Positions 1 through 13,300 of a stretch of 64,000 nt of DNA are shown here, piece by piece. Under the pieces are notes generated by a model. That model ran no database searches. It worked only from the letters and a program-made list of their open reading frames with translations, and was not told where the DNA came from. Position 1 is the stretch's first letter. Each line of letters starts with the position of its first letter. The stretch comes from Strigops habroptila (Eukaryota > Chordata > Aves > Psittaciformes > Psittacidae). The position numbers were made by a program, and so were the translations under genes. The stretch is from contig NC_044278.2 of assembly GCF_004027225.2 (NCBI RefSeq), positions 95,472,743 through 95,536,742 on the forward strand. The letters run 5' to 3'.

Positions 1-581
1 GTGCGTTTCAGAGGGAAATTCCACCCCTCTCCCAAACCCTGTAGTTTTTTTCTTGAACAACAGAGAAGCAGTGAACAGACTGGGCTTTAGGCTTCTGCCT
101 AGGAAAAGAAAGACATTTTCTTTCTTTCCTTATTCCCCTCAGAACTGACATAGCTGCTGATCGTGCTTTTTTCCCAGTGTTTCAAAGGCGAATCTGTTCC
201 CTGGTCTGGACAGCTTGTGAGACTTTACGGAAGCCTAATGCCAGCATGAGGAAGAGGATGAGCATGGACACCATTATTGGAGCCAGTGTGGACTTTTAAG
301 TCAATTATGTGAATATTTCTTGAGTCTTACGAAAAACTCAAGTTAATTTGTGTGAAATTAACTGCACGAGTGCTATATACCCTTGCCTGTTTTCCGGGAA
401 TTGGGATTGAAACAGCTATTCCCTCTGCTATTATCCAATAACTTTCCAAAGACTCCCTTGGGAATGGGCCAACTTGGGAAAGGGGAAAAAGCAGTTTTGC
501 TGCCAGCTGTTTGCTACTGACTCTAGCTGGCACCAACCAACCATTGCCTCATGGCACCATCCAGGTTCACTAAGCAATTAA
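1..581. other. Non-coding flank, no gene recognised
   Basis: I see no recognisable exon, RNA gene or repeat here. In human the neighbour on this side of SPRYD7 is KPNA3, but nothing resembling a karyopherin exon is visible. The short open frames are of the length expected by chance. Confidence 0.5.
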
Positions 582-917
582 TCATAGAATGATAGAATCA
601 TAAAATCGTAGAAACAGAGAACAGTTAGGGTTGGAAAGGACCTTAAGATCATCTAGTTCCAACCCCCTTGCCATGGGCAGGGACACCTCGCACCAGACCA
701 TGTCACCCAAGACTCCATCCAACCTGGCCTTGAACACTGCCAGGGATGGAGCATTCACAACTTCCTTGGGCAACCTGTTCCAGAGCCTCACCACTCTCAC
801 AGTAAAGAACTTCTTCCTTATATTTAACCTGAACTGCCCCTGTTTAAGTTTTGAACTCATTACCCCTTGTCCTATCGCTACAATCCCTGATGAAGAGTCC
901 CTGTCCAGTGCTAGTTT
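582..917 (-). mobile_element. CR1 LINE 3' fragment
   Basis: The plus strand begins with repeated ATCATAGAAT-type octamers and runs into the GGTTGGAAAGGACCTTAAGATC and CCAACCCCCTTGCCATGGGC blocks. That is the reverse complement of an avian CR1 3' end. The element therefore reads on the minus strand, is truncated at its 5' side near 917 and has no usable reverse transcriptase. The minus frame still gives CR1 ORF2 C-terminal text such as [18 protein letters not shown]. Confidence 0.93.
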
Positions 918-3900
918 GCAATGCATTTAGGCAATTTTCAAGTTCATTTTTAGTGCCTGAACATTGTGCTACGCAGGGCACTGCTTGCAGGACTTTGAAT
1001 ATTGCTATGGTATGGGTTTTGGTAACAAACTGGGAGAGAGCACAGATAAAGGTTGCTGATAAAAGGCACCTTTTTCAAACACCTACAGACCGAAAATCAA
1101 AAGCTAAAGTTCTCCCAATTAAAATAACAATAAAAGGCCTTGATGAGACATACTTAACAGCAACTGTGTCTAGAATTTTTATTGATTACTGATTTACACT
1201 ATTGTCTAATGCACTCTTCATGGGATCAGAATACATCATGCGCTTCACAATGCAGCCATGGCATGCCTGGATTTGTGCAACCATGTTTCTAGAGCAAGCT
1301 GCCCTTATTTTAACCTGCTGTGGCTGGGAACGTGTGTGGCACAGGGAAAGGGAGCCCACACCGGGCAAGTGGCTAACTGGCTGGAAGATGAGCTATGCGT
1401 GGATCAGGGTTTGCTTTTCAGCTTTCTTGCAGGCCAGTTTTGACTCCTCCTGCTTGTTCTTCACAAAGTGCCATCCTGCTTGTAGCTCTGCTCTGTCACT
1501 GCAATAGTAGCATCTTTGCATATGGTCAAAACAGTTCTGCTGAGAAATCAGGACTTGTGCTTGTTCCTCTCCTCAGAGGATAAGGAAACTGGGACCAGGT
1601 GGAAGCACTGTGACTAGGCAGGGCATCAAGCTAACTAGGAGAATGTGTTATATTTGCTGGAGCACATGGACACAAAGAAGCAGAGCCTGGCTCCAGGCCA
1701 GCACAACTCCACAGAAAGAGAAGATCACACAGATTGAGAGAGGAACCACACAGCAACCACTGCAGCCTAAGTTACTGTAGTGCAAAATGACTCCAGGCTC
1801 TAGGAGGAGTCCAAGCCACCAAGAAATTCACCAGTCAAGCTAACACCAGCAACTGCAGATCCTTCTATGTCAGTGCAACAGGGTTTGCACTGGTATAAAT
1901 ACTGTGTGTCACTGCATTCAGAGACAGGAAAATATGGAAGGAAGAGAAACAAAGGGCAGAAACAGAGATGGCCCTAAAAGGGAACTTACTTTCTTACAGA
2001 GCAATCCTGAAAGCAACAATAAGGTACTAAACAATGAAGTACAGCTAAGCAGATCATTGCTACACAAGGTCACAGCCTACCTTCCCCCACAACCGTCCTC
2101 AGTGGGAGGCTCATTGTGGAGCAGCAGATGCAGAGCCGAATTGGCAGCCGAACCTGGGGGATCTGCCCATTTCCCTGGGGTGGCTCTGACATCCCTGGCT
2201 CTTAGGATGAAGACAAAGGGTGAGGGAACAGAAATATTATGATTGCCATTCTACAGAGGAGAAGGAATAGGAGCAGCATTAAGGCTATCTGCACAACAGG
2301 ACAGCTTTATCAGTACCGGAATAGCAGCGTGCTATCCTGCAAGGCACGTCTAGCGAGGACAGAGCTATTTCAGTGAAACTGGAATATTTTTTTTTAGCAG
2401 GGTAACACCCTCCTGAATGCAGTGAGGAGTGATGCAGCCACAAGCAGCGCTTTTGACAGTTTAACACTCACTAGCCCAGAAGCTCCTTCCCACTTGCACG
2501 GCTGTGTTAGCTGGGGACAGCAGCCCTTTCCTCTCCTCACTGATAGAGCTGGATTGGTTCACCTGATTCAGACTTTCTGTGTGACCTGGGACAAAATATT
2601 TAGGGTAGAGCTCTACCAGAGCGCTGCTGGAGTGGGAGAGGTGTGCTTTCCCACCAGTTAGTCACTGAATCTTCCCTTCCCACATTACCAGGACAGCAGC
2701 AAATGCAGAGGATTTTGGTTTCGTCCTCACCATTTGGACCAGCTCTGGCTCCTCTCTCTGGAGTCTCAACTTTCAATGTGCTGATCCTGCTGAGAAGCCT
2801 CCAGGCAGCTCAGTTTGCCTCCTTATCCCAAGTAGCATGGCTCTGCAAGGAAAAGCTCCAGCAATACATGGAGAAACGGAAAAAAGGCCATCTGTCACAA
2901 CTGCTCACTCTGAGGAAATCATTCAAGCAGCATCAGCAGAGCTCTTTTGCTGTCTGACATACATCTCCCGCAGGGGCTTTAGCCGACAGGATTGTGTTGA
3001 CCATTGCTTTTTAAGAAGAGACTAAGTTTCCCAGAATTTGGGAATTGTTAGCCTGCGACAAAGAAATGGCTGGCATTTCGCTTGTTTTAATACCAGTGGG
3101 AAAATGGGCCTTTTTACAGCAGATGAAGAAAAGATTATGAATTAGATGAGAAGAGAGGAAACAGGTTACAGGCAGCTCAATCCTCTCCTAAAGAAATCTG
3201 TGGCAAAATACAGACTCTTCAGATAATGAGATGGCCCTCCCTTTACTGTAATGTCTGAAGGTGTGTTCACACCCCCTACTCGGGGAGCTTAATTTAGGAG
3301 TTAGAACTACTACATTCAAATTAGTCATAAGTGATTCAGACTGTTCAGACTTGCTTCCTCAGACAATGGAGAGATGGAGCTGTGACAGGCATTAGGGTAC
3401 GAGCAGTCTGAACACGGCCTCACACTCCCTAGATGTGTTCTTCTGACGTCCCCCCGGAGTGGGAAGCACCGTTTCCACCCACAGACGGGAAAAGATGCCT
3501 TTGTCTGGAGCACGCTACCAACTTGCATGAAACAAGCTGCTTCCACCAGCTTATCTCGATTTTGCCAGAATTTACTTTGGCCCAGAGCTGCCCTTTTTCC
3601 ACACAAAACTCTCACTGAGCTACTGCAAGCATTATTCAGTGTAATTCTTTTTCACTTATGAAAAGGTCAAAAGCCATCTTATACTGATAAGTGCAGATAT
3701 TTTAAGGCAAAAGGGAATTCAGATTTCTCAACAATGGGGATTTTAACATGTACTGCTTGCCAATTTAATGAGCGCATCCGAGAAATATGGCTCAAGTTTT
3801 CATGTTTCTTGAAGCTAGGAACTGTCTTGTCTGCTAAACGTGCCAGAGTTTTCCATGGATGTGACTTGGCTGCTATTTTTGCTCTCCCTGCATTATCTTG

Positions 3901-6613
3901 AATTAGATTGCAGGCACAATGCAACCTAAATACATATACACAAAGATATAATTTTTTTTCTTGGCATGTTCTGGAATTAGGGAAAAGTGACCTTAGTTTT
4001 ACTTATGCACTTCTTTTCACACTGAATTTCTGGCATTTTAGCAGATGGCTCCCCACAAGAATGTTCTTTCAATCTCATTTAATCCCTAGCCCACCTCTCT
4101 TGACTGCAGCAAAGGAAATTCCAGTGTCTAAGCAACTCTTCCTCTTCCCTGGAAGTGTCAGACGTTTGGGCCACGTGGGGAGATAAAGAGCTCTTCTGCT
4201 GACTCATTTGGCAGCCAGATCAGGTGGGTTTCCTTAGGTCCAACACATGGCTAGAAAAGGGGCTAGGAAAAGCTAAAGTGGGGGGGAGGAAGGGGGAGAA
4301 AATCAGGGCTCTCACAGAAGCCAGTTCAGGAAGGAACTGGTCCTACTATTTGTTCTTGCAAATATTCAACATGCAGAAATTCAACATTCAAGCCACCAAG
4401 ATTTGCCCCATCAGAGAGCTTACATGAAGGACTCAAGAAAAGGAAAGGTCAGACACTGTGCATCTAAGAATGATCCCTGGCCCTTTGAGCTTTTGCCTAG
4501 AAATCCATTTCCAAGATGTCAATAACCTGAAAAGTATTTTATTGTGGAACTAGGCAAGGAAAGGAACAGTGGAGATGCACTTAGGTTTATTCCAAATCTT
4601 CTGTCACAGGCTTCCTGCACATACCTTAGTGGCACAGTTCTGAATCTATTTATGCAACCAGGTGCCTCACTACAGCAAGAGGTAATAGTTAACCCCGTTT
4701 CCAAAAGCAACGTTGGCTCTTAACACATTAGGTATCTTGAGGGGGCTGGATCCTTGGGCCTTAAAGCCTGGATTCAGAGAGACCGGTAAGAATCTGTTTT
4801 GCTGATTTGCTCACAGACCTTTATGAAACCTTACCTCAGCCACGAGCTTGATTGGTTGACAGTATACAAAGCAACATAAACACAAACTGATAACAAAGAT
4901 GAGTAAGTACTACAAAAATAAACTAAGAACTCACTCAGATAAAGTTACGAAATCCACATCAACTACTAGGACCCCGTTCCTTCTATTGTTTTTGCACACA
5001 GCTGTATGCATGGCAATGCATTCCCAAGAAAAGGAAAACCAACAACAATACTCATGGAAGTCTGTATTCTCACGAACATTTGTACCTGAATAGCAGATCC
5101 TGCCATCTCTGAATGCTCTTTGTAGGCCTGGGAGTAGAACTGCTCTCAATGGGATTTAAGGGACCCAATACACACCACAAAGTTTCTCTTTGCAGGACAT
5201 CTATGTTACCATATCCTGGCATGATTCTTTTGTGGAAGAGTACCTTTTCAGGCACTTCTTGACAGGTATTTCTAGCTTTATATTACCTAAGTAGGATTTT
5301 AAGCTCATTGGAATAGTACTACCTGATTTCATCTATCCCCGAAGCACCACAAACCATTTCAGTATTACAAAAATAATAACTGATCTATATGCAGCCTGTA
5401 CTACGTGCCCTGTCAGTTCTATTGTGGATGCACAAATGAAGACTTCGTATCTTGCTGCCACAGTATAATCTCAAAAGCACTCAGAAAACATACAGGATTT
5501 GACAATACAAAGTTTTGCACTCAAAGAAATACAGTGTCTGAATTGTAACATTCAAAGATGAAGAAAATATTTGGGTACAATTAGTGGAAATACCACAACC
5601 ATTTCATTGGGAAGCATGATTCTTATTAAAATGAATTTGCTACTAATAAACATACTGCTAAATCTTAACAGAAAGCTACTTTCTGGTGCAGCTTTTAGTA
5701 CCACGTATTGCATCTCATTCCTCTGGGCAAAGATGGGACTTGGAACACACCTGGTAAAACATCTGGGTTTATTGCCAGATACCGAAGTGACGTGCTGAGA
5801 GACAGGTTAATTCACATTCTATTTCTATGGTCCATCTTCTTATCTGTGCAATGGACCCTTGCTTCTCTTATGAACGATCACCACAAAACTGACTTTCAGG
5901 TGAAAACTGTGCTCCTTTCCATTTCGATAAATAGATGGTAATAATCTTTTATTCACACACATACCCCTTATTTTATAGAGTCTCCCTCTGTCACCAGTTA
6001 CAAAACCAGAAGTTTTCTGATTCTTACACAAGAGGGGTAGTTACATTGTGTGGTATTACAAATGCGTATCTCTGTTTAAGATGAAAAATGAGCAACTTTG
6101 AGCTATAAAAGCAGGCTCTTTCCATATTTTTGGTGAATTTAGCAGCTATTTTGAATATTCTACATTTATCAAAATATTTTCCATTTCAAACACGAGCCTT
6201 GAAGGAGACATCCTTCTCTGAATTTTAAAGCAAGTCTACATTAAGCTCAAGGTAGCAGCTTCTACTGTTAAATATTCTTAAACACAGCAGACTTGAAAAA
6301 AACAAGTTGTTTTCTGGATGCAAATAGATAAAGTGATAATAATATCCTTAAATACTTCCTCCTTTTCCCACAAACATGGGAAATATCATTCCACAAGAAG
6401 CACTTTCATCTCAGAAGTCTTTCATGGCAAAGAATCACTGTTGCAGGCATTGTTGAAAGGTAGCAAAAGGAAAAAGGACACATGCCTTCCCATTCCTTTT
6501 ACATATCTATATCTATGTATTCATATATAATCAGTTCGAGTTTGAAGAGCTGACAAACTTGGTGACAGAAACATTATGGTATATGGCTACTAGTACAGCA
6601 TCACTTCAAGGAA
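918..6613. other. Intergenic region, no gene recognised
   Basis: No exon, RNA gene or clear repeat was recognised in this stretch of about 5.7 kb. Open frames are short, overlap on both strands and resemble no family I know. It lies downstream of the 3' end of SPRYD7. Confidence 0.45.
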
Positions 6614-7065
6614 GAATCACAGAATGATTGAGGTTGGAAGGGGCCTCCAAAGTCATCTGGTCCAACTGCCCTGCTCAAGCAGGGCCACCTAAAGCCAGTT
6701 GTCCAAGACCATGTCCCGATGGCTTTTGAGTATCTCCAAGGATGGAGACTCCACAACCTCTCCGGCCAACCTGTGCCAGTGCTCAGTCACCCTCACAGTA
6801 GAAAAGTGTTTCCTGATATTCAGAGGGAACCTCCTGTTCCAGTTTGTGCCCATTGCCTCTGGTCCTGTCACTGGGAATCACTGAAAAGAGCCTGTCTCTG
6901 TCCTCTTTGCACCCTCCCTTCAGGTATCTATATACATTGATCAGATCCCCCTGAGCCTTCTCTTCTCTAGGATAAACAGGCGTAGCTCTCCCAGTCTCTT
7001 CATCATATGAGAGGTGCTCTGGTACCTTCACCATCTTTATTGCCTTCTCCCGACACTTCACAGAG
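6614..7065 (-). mobile_element. CR1 LINE 3' fragment (ORF2 C-terminus and 3' end)
   Basis: The plus strand starts with GAATCACAGAATGATTGAGG and continues through GGTTGGAAGGGGCCTCCAAA, the reverse complement of a CR1 3' end. The minus frame reads degraded ORF2 C-terminal residues (FPLNIRKHFSTVRVTEHWHR, then KCREKAIKMVKVPEHLSYD). It lies just downstream, on the same strand, of the CR1 ORF1 remnant at 7.2-8.2 kb, so both may come from one copy that lost most of ORF2. Confidence 0.9.
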
Positions 7066-7199
7066 GCATTTCAGCATGTTGACTTCCTAGAAAGGGCTTG
7101 GGGATTTCTCCATAATGGTGACTTCTACGCACTTCCTTGCTTACATCCAAGTGCTGGAAATGACCCTGCTTAAGACCTATTTTGTTGATTTCATGATCC

Positions 7200-8211
7200 C
7201 CTTCCATCACACCCCCCATGCCCTTTGCTCAGCTAACCTGTCACTCCATCCCTCTGTCCCTCCCCTGTCATTCTTGGTTTAAAGCTCTCCTGATGAAATC
7301 AGCCATCCTATTGGCAAAAATAGCTTTGTCCTACATAGTGAGGTGGATCACACCTCTCCCAAGCAGACACTTATGTGCAAACAAACATAGAACCCAAAAC
7401 CCTGTTGCCAACACTAGTTCTGCGGCTAATTATTGGCTTGTCCTATTAGCGCCCTCCTCCTCACTCCCTCTCCCCTCACCAGCAGGACTGAAACCACCAC
7501 CTGGGCTCCCATGCCCATGGCTGTATTTCCCTGGCAGTATCATTTGCGCCCACATGGAATAACAGCAGGAGGCCATAGTCAGAGGGCTGGATGAGCTTCA
7601 GTAGTTCCTCTACAGCATCCCAGATCCTGCCTTCCAGAAGGCAGCAAACCTGCCTTGATAATTGGCTGGGTTGACAGATGCATGCCCCTGTCCCCTGCAG
7701 CTGGGAGTCACCCATTACAATGGCTCGCTGTTTATTCCTGGTAAGTCTTGCATGGTTTGGGGTTAAGTGGATCATGTTCTTTGCTTGAAGGCACATCTAG
7801 CTCCTCGTCAGCACTGAGAGAAGTGAGCCTATTTTGCAGTTGTGTTAGGTGGGGCAGGAACCTTCTTGCTGCCAGAAGCCCCTAGCTTCCATCCTTCCCC
7901 TTCTCCAGAGGTTTTGTTTACCTTAATAGTGCAAGGTAGACACTGCCCCTGCTTGCAAGATGGGCTCTTAGGCTTTTTGAGCTGTTAAGTCCCAGAGAAA
8001 ATCCTGCCCTTTCATATTCTCTGATGTGGTGCAGGCTGCCCACTGCCTTCTGCAACTCCTCCATTTGGCAGCACAGCTTCTCCAGGACAGCACCCCTCCT
8101 GAAGGACAGAGGGACATAATTCCTGGCCTCAGAGAGAGGTCCCAGCCACTCCCTGCCAACCAGGATTTGGAGGGCTGCATCGGCCACCTGAAGGTCAGTC
8201 TGTGTGGAAGC
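7200..8211 (-). pseudogene. Degraded CR1 ORF1 with SGNH-esterase signature
   Basis: The minus strand encodes broken pieces of a LINE ORF1 protein of the CR1 kind. Between 7796 and 7520 the frame reads MGDSQLQGTGACICQPSQLS and later LLLFHVGANDTAR. These are the GDS and GxND blocks of SGNH hydrolases, a domain known in CR1 ORF1. After a frame change near 7520 it continues with GAQVVVSVLLVRGEGVRR before a stop. Upstream, 8211-7930 encodes an ASTQTDLQVADAALQILVG stretch and a short coiled-coil-like segment (VLEKLCCQMEELQKAVGSL). Stops and frame shifts rule out a working protein. The 5' side ends abruptly where an LTR begins at about 8212. Confidence 0.72.
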
Positions 8212-8794
8212 AGTATTGGGTTTGCATGGCAAGGTTTTGGCAGTGGCAGGCCTACAGGGGTGGCTTCTGTGAGAAGCTGCCAGAAGCTTCCCCCATGTCC
8301 AATAGAGCCAATGCTGGAGCAGTCAGTGAAGAACCCATGGGAAGGACTCACGTTGGAGAAGTTCATGTCTCCTATGGCAGAGCCCCCATGCTGGAGCAGG
8401 TGAAGAGCGTGAGGAGTCCTCCCCTGAGGAGGATGGAGCAGCAGAGATAACATGTGAAGAACTGACCATAGACCCCATTCCCTGTACCCCTGCACACAGG
8501 TACAAAATTTAGATGTTAAGCCCCGGAAGAAGGGAGGCGTGTGGAGAAGATATTTTAGGATATGGTTTTATTTCTCATTATCCTATTCTGATTTGATTGG
8601 CAATAAATTGAACTGATTTCCCCAAGTCGAGTCTGGTTTGCCCATGACTGTAACTGGTGAATGATCTCTCCCTCTCTCCTTATCTTGACCCATGAGCCTT
8701 TCATTGTATTTTCTCTTCTCTGTCCAGCTGAGGAGGGGAGCGAAAGAGTGGCTTGGGTGGGCGCCTGGTGTCCAGCCAGGGTCAGTCCACCACA
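8212..8794 (+). mobile_element. Solitary endogenous-retrovirus LTR (avian type)
   Basis: The stretch follows, from my memory, a very common avian LTR. It begins TATTGGGTTTGCATGGCAAG and carries the motif CACGTTGGAGAAGTTC. A U3/R region has a polyadenylation signal (GGCAATAAATTGAACTGATT, about 8600-8620), and the end reads CCAGCCAGGGTCAGTCCACC-ACA. No internal gag, pol or env follows. The pentamer GAAGC occurs at 8207-8211 and again at 8795-8799, consistent with a target-site duplication. The U3 part is shorter than I remember for this family. The family name is not certain. Confidence 0.68.
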
Positions 8795-8799
8795 GAAGC

Positions 8800-10177
8800 C
8801 CCTGCCCTCGCAGGGGCAACTGCTCCCATGTCTACTGGGAAAACGAAACATCTACTGGGGAAACTGAAACAAAACACAGGAATGTTTCATTTAACTTAGA
8901 TTATGTATCCAACCACAGCAAAGCAGAACAGATTTCAAGAGAGATGATAAAATTGCACTCCTGAGCTGTATACCACAATGCTGACAAGGGCATCATTCCT
9001 TTCAGGTTGAAAAGTTCTATCCAACACGGTCATTTGATAGAAAGGCTAAAGGGAAGGAAAACATGGACCATGCCAAATGAAAAGACAGATGCAGAAAATG
9101 GTAAGGTGAAAGGCTTTGAGAAAGCTGTCTGTATTTGAAAATTTCAGAATCAAGTAATTTCTAAAAATATTTAAATAAAATCATTCATTTATGCAAATGC
9201 ATTAACCCAGGAAGAGCAAAAACCAAAACACAAACATTCAGTATGAAGACTTTCTTTACAATAAAAATTCTTTTAGGAAGTATATTAAATACGACAAGAG
9301 GAAAAAAAAAAAAAGCATCTCATAATTTATATTCAAGGGCATCACATTTTAGAACAATGTCTTAGCCATCAATCGTTCATAAATGATTCACAAAGAAATT
9401 AAATATGCTATTCTGTAAGAGAATAATCTAACTTACAGTTGAAGAGATAAGGCTTCACTGTAACATCTCCTACCCTTCCCACCTGGCTCTTTGCATACCC
9501 AAGCTGAGTGATCTGTACTTGCTCTCCTACCAGAGTAACGCAGCGTGGTGGTCCTCAAACACACAGGCAGTGCTCAGGTTTCATTTTCAAGGTTCAACAA
9601 AAAAGTATTACTGGAGCGCGTCATTATTATTTGCGACAATAAAAGCAAATTAAAAGCTAGGAGAAATAAATAAGTTACATTTGCCTGTCTAAGACTGACG
9701 GAATGGAATCAATTATACCTTGCAAAAAAAAGTATCTATCTGCTAGTTATGCCACTGTATGATTAGTCATTGTGCACAACTGCGACACCACAACTCCAAA
9801 TCACAGGCTGGACACACAGTGCTCCCTTTAAGCACATAACTTCTGGTGACAAAAACTGGGGGAAAAAATAATCAAGAGAACCATCCATCTCCATAGCTAT
9901 TGTATGCGTAAGAACTATTTGCTTTACAGAGCTCCAGTTTATTCAAAATACTGAACGTAATACTGATGACAATAATTTCCTTATTATCCTTATGCATCAA
10001 GTACAAATCGGAGAAAAACCCTGCTGCAAACACTCATTTTCAACTACAAACCATTGCCAGAAATCTCATATTTGCAGCACAGTTACCTGGTGTTGCAGTG
10101 AACACATTACTTCTGCAGACCACAGTCACAAGTACTTACTTAAAATACAGATATGGTTCCTAAACATAAAGTGAAGC
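8800..10177. other. AT-rich non-coding region, possible extended SPRYD7 3' UTR
   Basis: No coding exon is visible. Sequence near 10177 is next to the SPRYD7 stop codon and could belong to a longer 3' UTR of that minus-strand gene if a distal polyadenylation site is used. Several A-rich runs occur (for example 9301-9314). Confidence 0.4.
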
Positions 10178-10183
10178 TTTATT
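10178..10183 (-). terminator. Candidate SPRYD7 polyadenylation signal AATAAA
   Basis: The minus strand reads AATAAA 57 bases after the SPRYD7 stop codon. It is the nearest canonical hexamer and would give a very short 3' UTR, so a more distal site may be used instead. Confidence 0.4.
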
Positions 10184-10239
10184 TAAATTGACAAAGCTTT
10201 TGTAACAGTGCAGGGTGCAAATTTTCAGTATGAAGACAT

Positions 10240-10337
10240 TCAGAAGATTTGCTGCTCAAAAAGGATCTTTTCAAACCCTTGTGGAGGTGTGTGATAAAAT
10301 TCACTGAACTGACAATCCAGAATGGCACTGTCATCAA
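10240..10337 (-). CDS. SPRYD7: SPRYD7 coding exon 5 (last)
   Basis: The exon encodes VDDSAILDCQFSEFYHTPPQ and then GFEKILFEQQIF, ending with TGA at 10242-10240. The acceptor is TTCTGCAG, directly upstream on the minus strand. The exon enters in phase 1, completing the codon begun by the last base of exon 4. Confidence 0.95.
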
Positions 10338-13300
10338 CTGCAGAAGAGAACCAAAAGAAGGAATTAGAGAAGGAACACTTACATGTTGATCCTTTACTAC
10401 ACTTGTCTTACTAAATTATACACCATGCCCAAACCACGGAGAATATTCTCCAATTCATCCATTCTGCTAAATTTGCTAAACAAATTTGCTAAAGCCCTAC
10501 AGACATACCCATGCAGAGCAAATCATCTCTCTTTTCTGCTGTTTTCTTTAGTCAGTAATGGTCCTTGGTGCAGTCAATGGGAATGCTACCTCTGATTACA
10601 CTGTAAGCATTAGCAGGGCTTCAGGCCATTTCCTTCAAATCTTCTACTCTATTTCTCCAGAAATCTCCAGACTAAGGACACTGCTGACACACATGGCAGG
10701 GCTGTCACCTCCTCAGCTGCACATTTTTCTGTCCACTTCCTAATTCTGCTGGAGCGTCAGCTGTGCGCAACGATTTTTCTGGAGATTTACAAGATTTCAG
10801 ATGTCTGCAATGGTTGGTGTCAGACCATCTGTCTTAGCATGTGATCCAAAGAGAGCTTCTTTGCTTCTTCAAGTTGGAAGTTAATTTTTTTTCACAATAC
10901 CTCTCCCAGTGTTGGATCCTCTGCATAATCCGAGACAAAAGTGTTTCTACATTGAATGTAGTATATAGAAAAGGAACTGCTGAGGATTTTCAGAGCAAAG
11001 CCTTCATATATTGCATTAGCAAATGGAAATACTTAACCAGTCAGAAAAACAAGATCTCCTTCAAAGACAACTTCCTTCCAAGATGAACCTGGTACACTAG
11101 CAATATTAAATCAAAACAGAAAAGCTTCACTTCTGTATTTTGGCTTAGAATTTAGGTATCTCAGAGCCAAGGTAGGAATTTTCCCCTCCTAGGCTCAGTT
11201 AAAACTCCTAGTAGTGTATTTGTTCAGTTCTGCAGTACTTACGCAGTGTTCGCATCTCACTTCCATATATGTGCTGCTGCAGGGAGCAACCTTTAAGTCC
11301 ATATTTCTGTTTTATAGTCTCAGGCTTGATACTGTGTTTGCCTGCCCAACCATGTTTCTTTTTAAAAGGTATCTGTAGTTCTGGTCTGAATTATGGATAG
11401 AATAAATGCTAGAGAAATTCTCTATGGTCAAATCCCTTCACATGATTAGAAGTAGCTCACATTAAATTAAGAACATCTACAGTTAAAGTTTATACTAAGT
11501 AAGTACCACAAAAAATTATTTGCAAGCTGCAACCGTTATAGCTACAAGTAGGGGACATGATAATTATGATGAAATTATGCCCACTTGTGGAAGACGATAG
11601 TAAGAGCCTGGCAATAAAAGGTCAGTGCATCCTCCAGGCATGGAACTTCTTCAGTCAGAGAAACAGATGATTTACAGTAGGCTAAAATGCCACCAAATGT
11701 TTCCTGAAAGCAACCTGCACCCTTCATGCTATGTAACACCACTTCCAAAATATAGGGAAGATGCAACAACGAATTACCACACAGCAACTCTCCGCCTGCT
11801 GCTCACGGAGCGTTCTGCACAAGGAGATCCTGCAGGGCAGTTACTGTCCGCCAAAGCTTTTTAGCAGCGCCATCATGTGGCTTCAGAACACATCACAATG
11901 ACCACACAAAACAATTCCCACTCTTAACAACTTGGAAAGATAAAATTTCTCATGTACATTTATAGACTTCAAAGGCTCTACAACACACCTAAAGCATTTT
12001 ATTCCTGCTCATAAAATTCAATATTATGAATGTATCAATAGGAACAAGACCACACTTCATTAGGAACCAACCACGAAAGCTAAAAATTATCCACATCACA
12101 TGGCTAATGGTATCCTGGTGGAGGCTACTACTTAAATGAAGCTCACACAGGAATAAAGATACGCTGGAGATGGCTGTAGGTGTAACAGAGGGAATCCGAG
12201 GAGCAGTTATCGTTTGCTGGAAGTTACAAGCCACAAGTGTAGCTTTGATTACGCACTGAGTTGGGGGAAGTGCTGCCTTTCAGATGAGATGTTAAACAGA
12301 ATTCTGACTACTGGGGAACTACAAAACCACCGCCAAGTTCTGGAAAAGTAAATTGTTAACACATGTCTTGGCCAAATTCCAACTTCCATAATTCATAAAT
12401 TCTTTCTTAAACCGCCTTTGCAGGGATTAATTCAATATGGTATTTGTTTCGTCTTCAAACTGCTGTGCTGTATTGATGGTTGCTAGCAAAACAGCTACCA
12501 CGATCTGCTCACCAATTGCTGGATTTCAAAACTGGGCATCGGTTTGGTACAGCAGCTAGGAGCTGTACCACTACACAGCAGCAGCTGTACTAGTGCTACA
12601 TTAAAGTTATTACTTCCAGAAGAAAATACAAACAGCAATTTAGTATCTATTTGCATTTAACGCTGAATGCATTTATGAAGTATGTGAAATTCATAGGCAT
12701 AAATATCAAGCTTCAGAGAGAAAGCGGATTAGCCCACAAGTCTACATCAGTTCGAATTTGTTGTTTTTCTTTTTTCCATCTGCTTCACAGTTTCTTCACC
12801 TGGCAATTTTCAGGCTGAGTGCAGTAACTCCCAGCCTTTTGGACCCATACCAGGGAACAGTTTGAAAATCTCTGACTTACCATAGACCACTGGATAGACA
12901 GTCCCTCGAATTCCTGAAGCTGGACAATGCATGTTCTTCCCATTTAAATATACATTTAATTCTACATGGTCGTATGTAATGCCCTAAAAGTACAGAAAAT
13001 TAACAAAAATCCCATCAACAACTCTATACACGTAAGACTGCTGCTTCATTTAGCTTTCTTAGCCACAGGCAACTTTTACCACCATTATGCAAACCGCAGC
13101 ATCCTAGAAAACCTCACTTGAAATTATTCCTGCAAAGGACTAGAAGTTAATAAGTGACCAGTAACATTTGTATTTGCAAATACTCAGGATTCCTTAACGC
13201 TTACTCAGTTTGGATGCAGCACAGTACTGCATACCGCATCTCACTGAGTTTACAAAACAAATTTCCGAACTATTCTTCACCTTGTTAAAGAAACATAAAA

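Noticed and set aside
7476-8495. Possible host esterase gene on the minus strand
   Set aside because: The GDS and GxND blocks are real, but they belong to CR1 ORF1; frames are broken and a retroelement tail adjoins.
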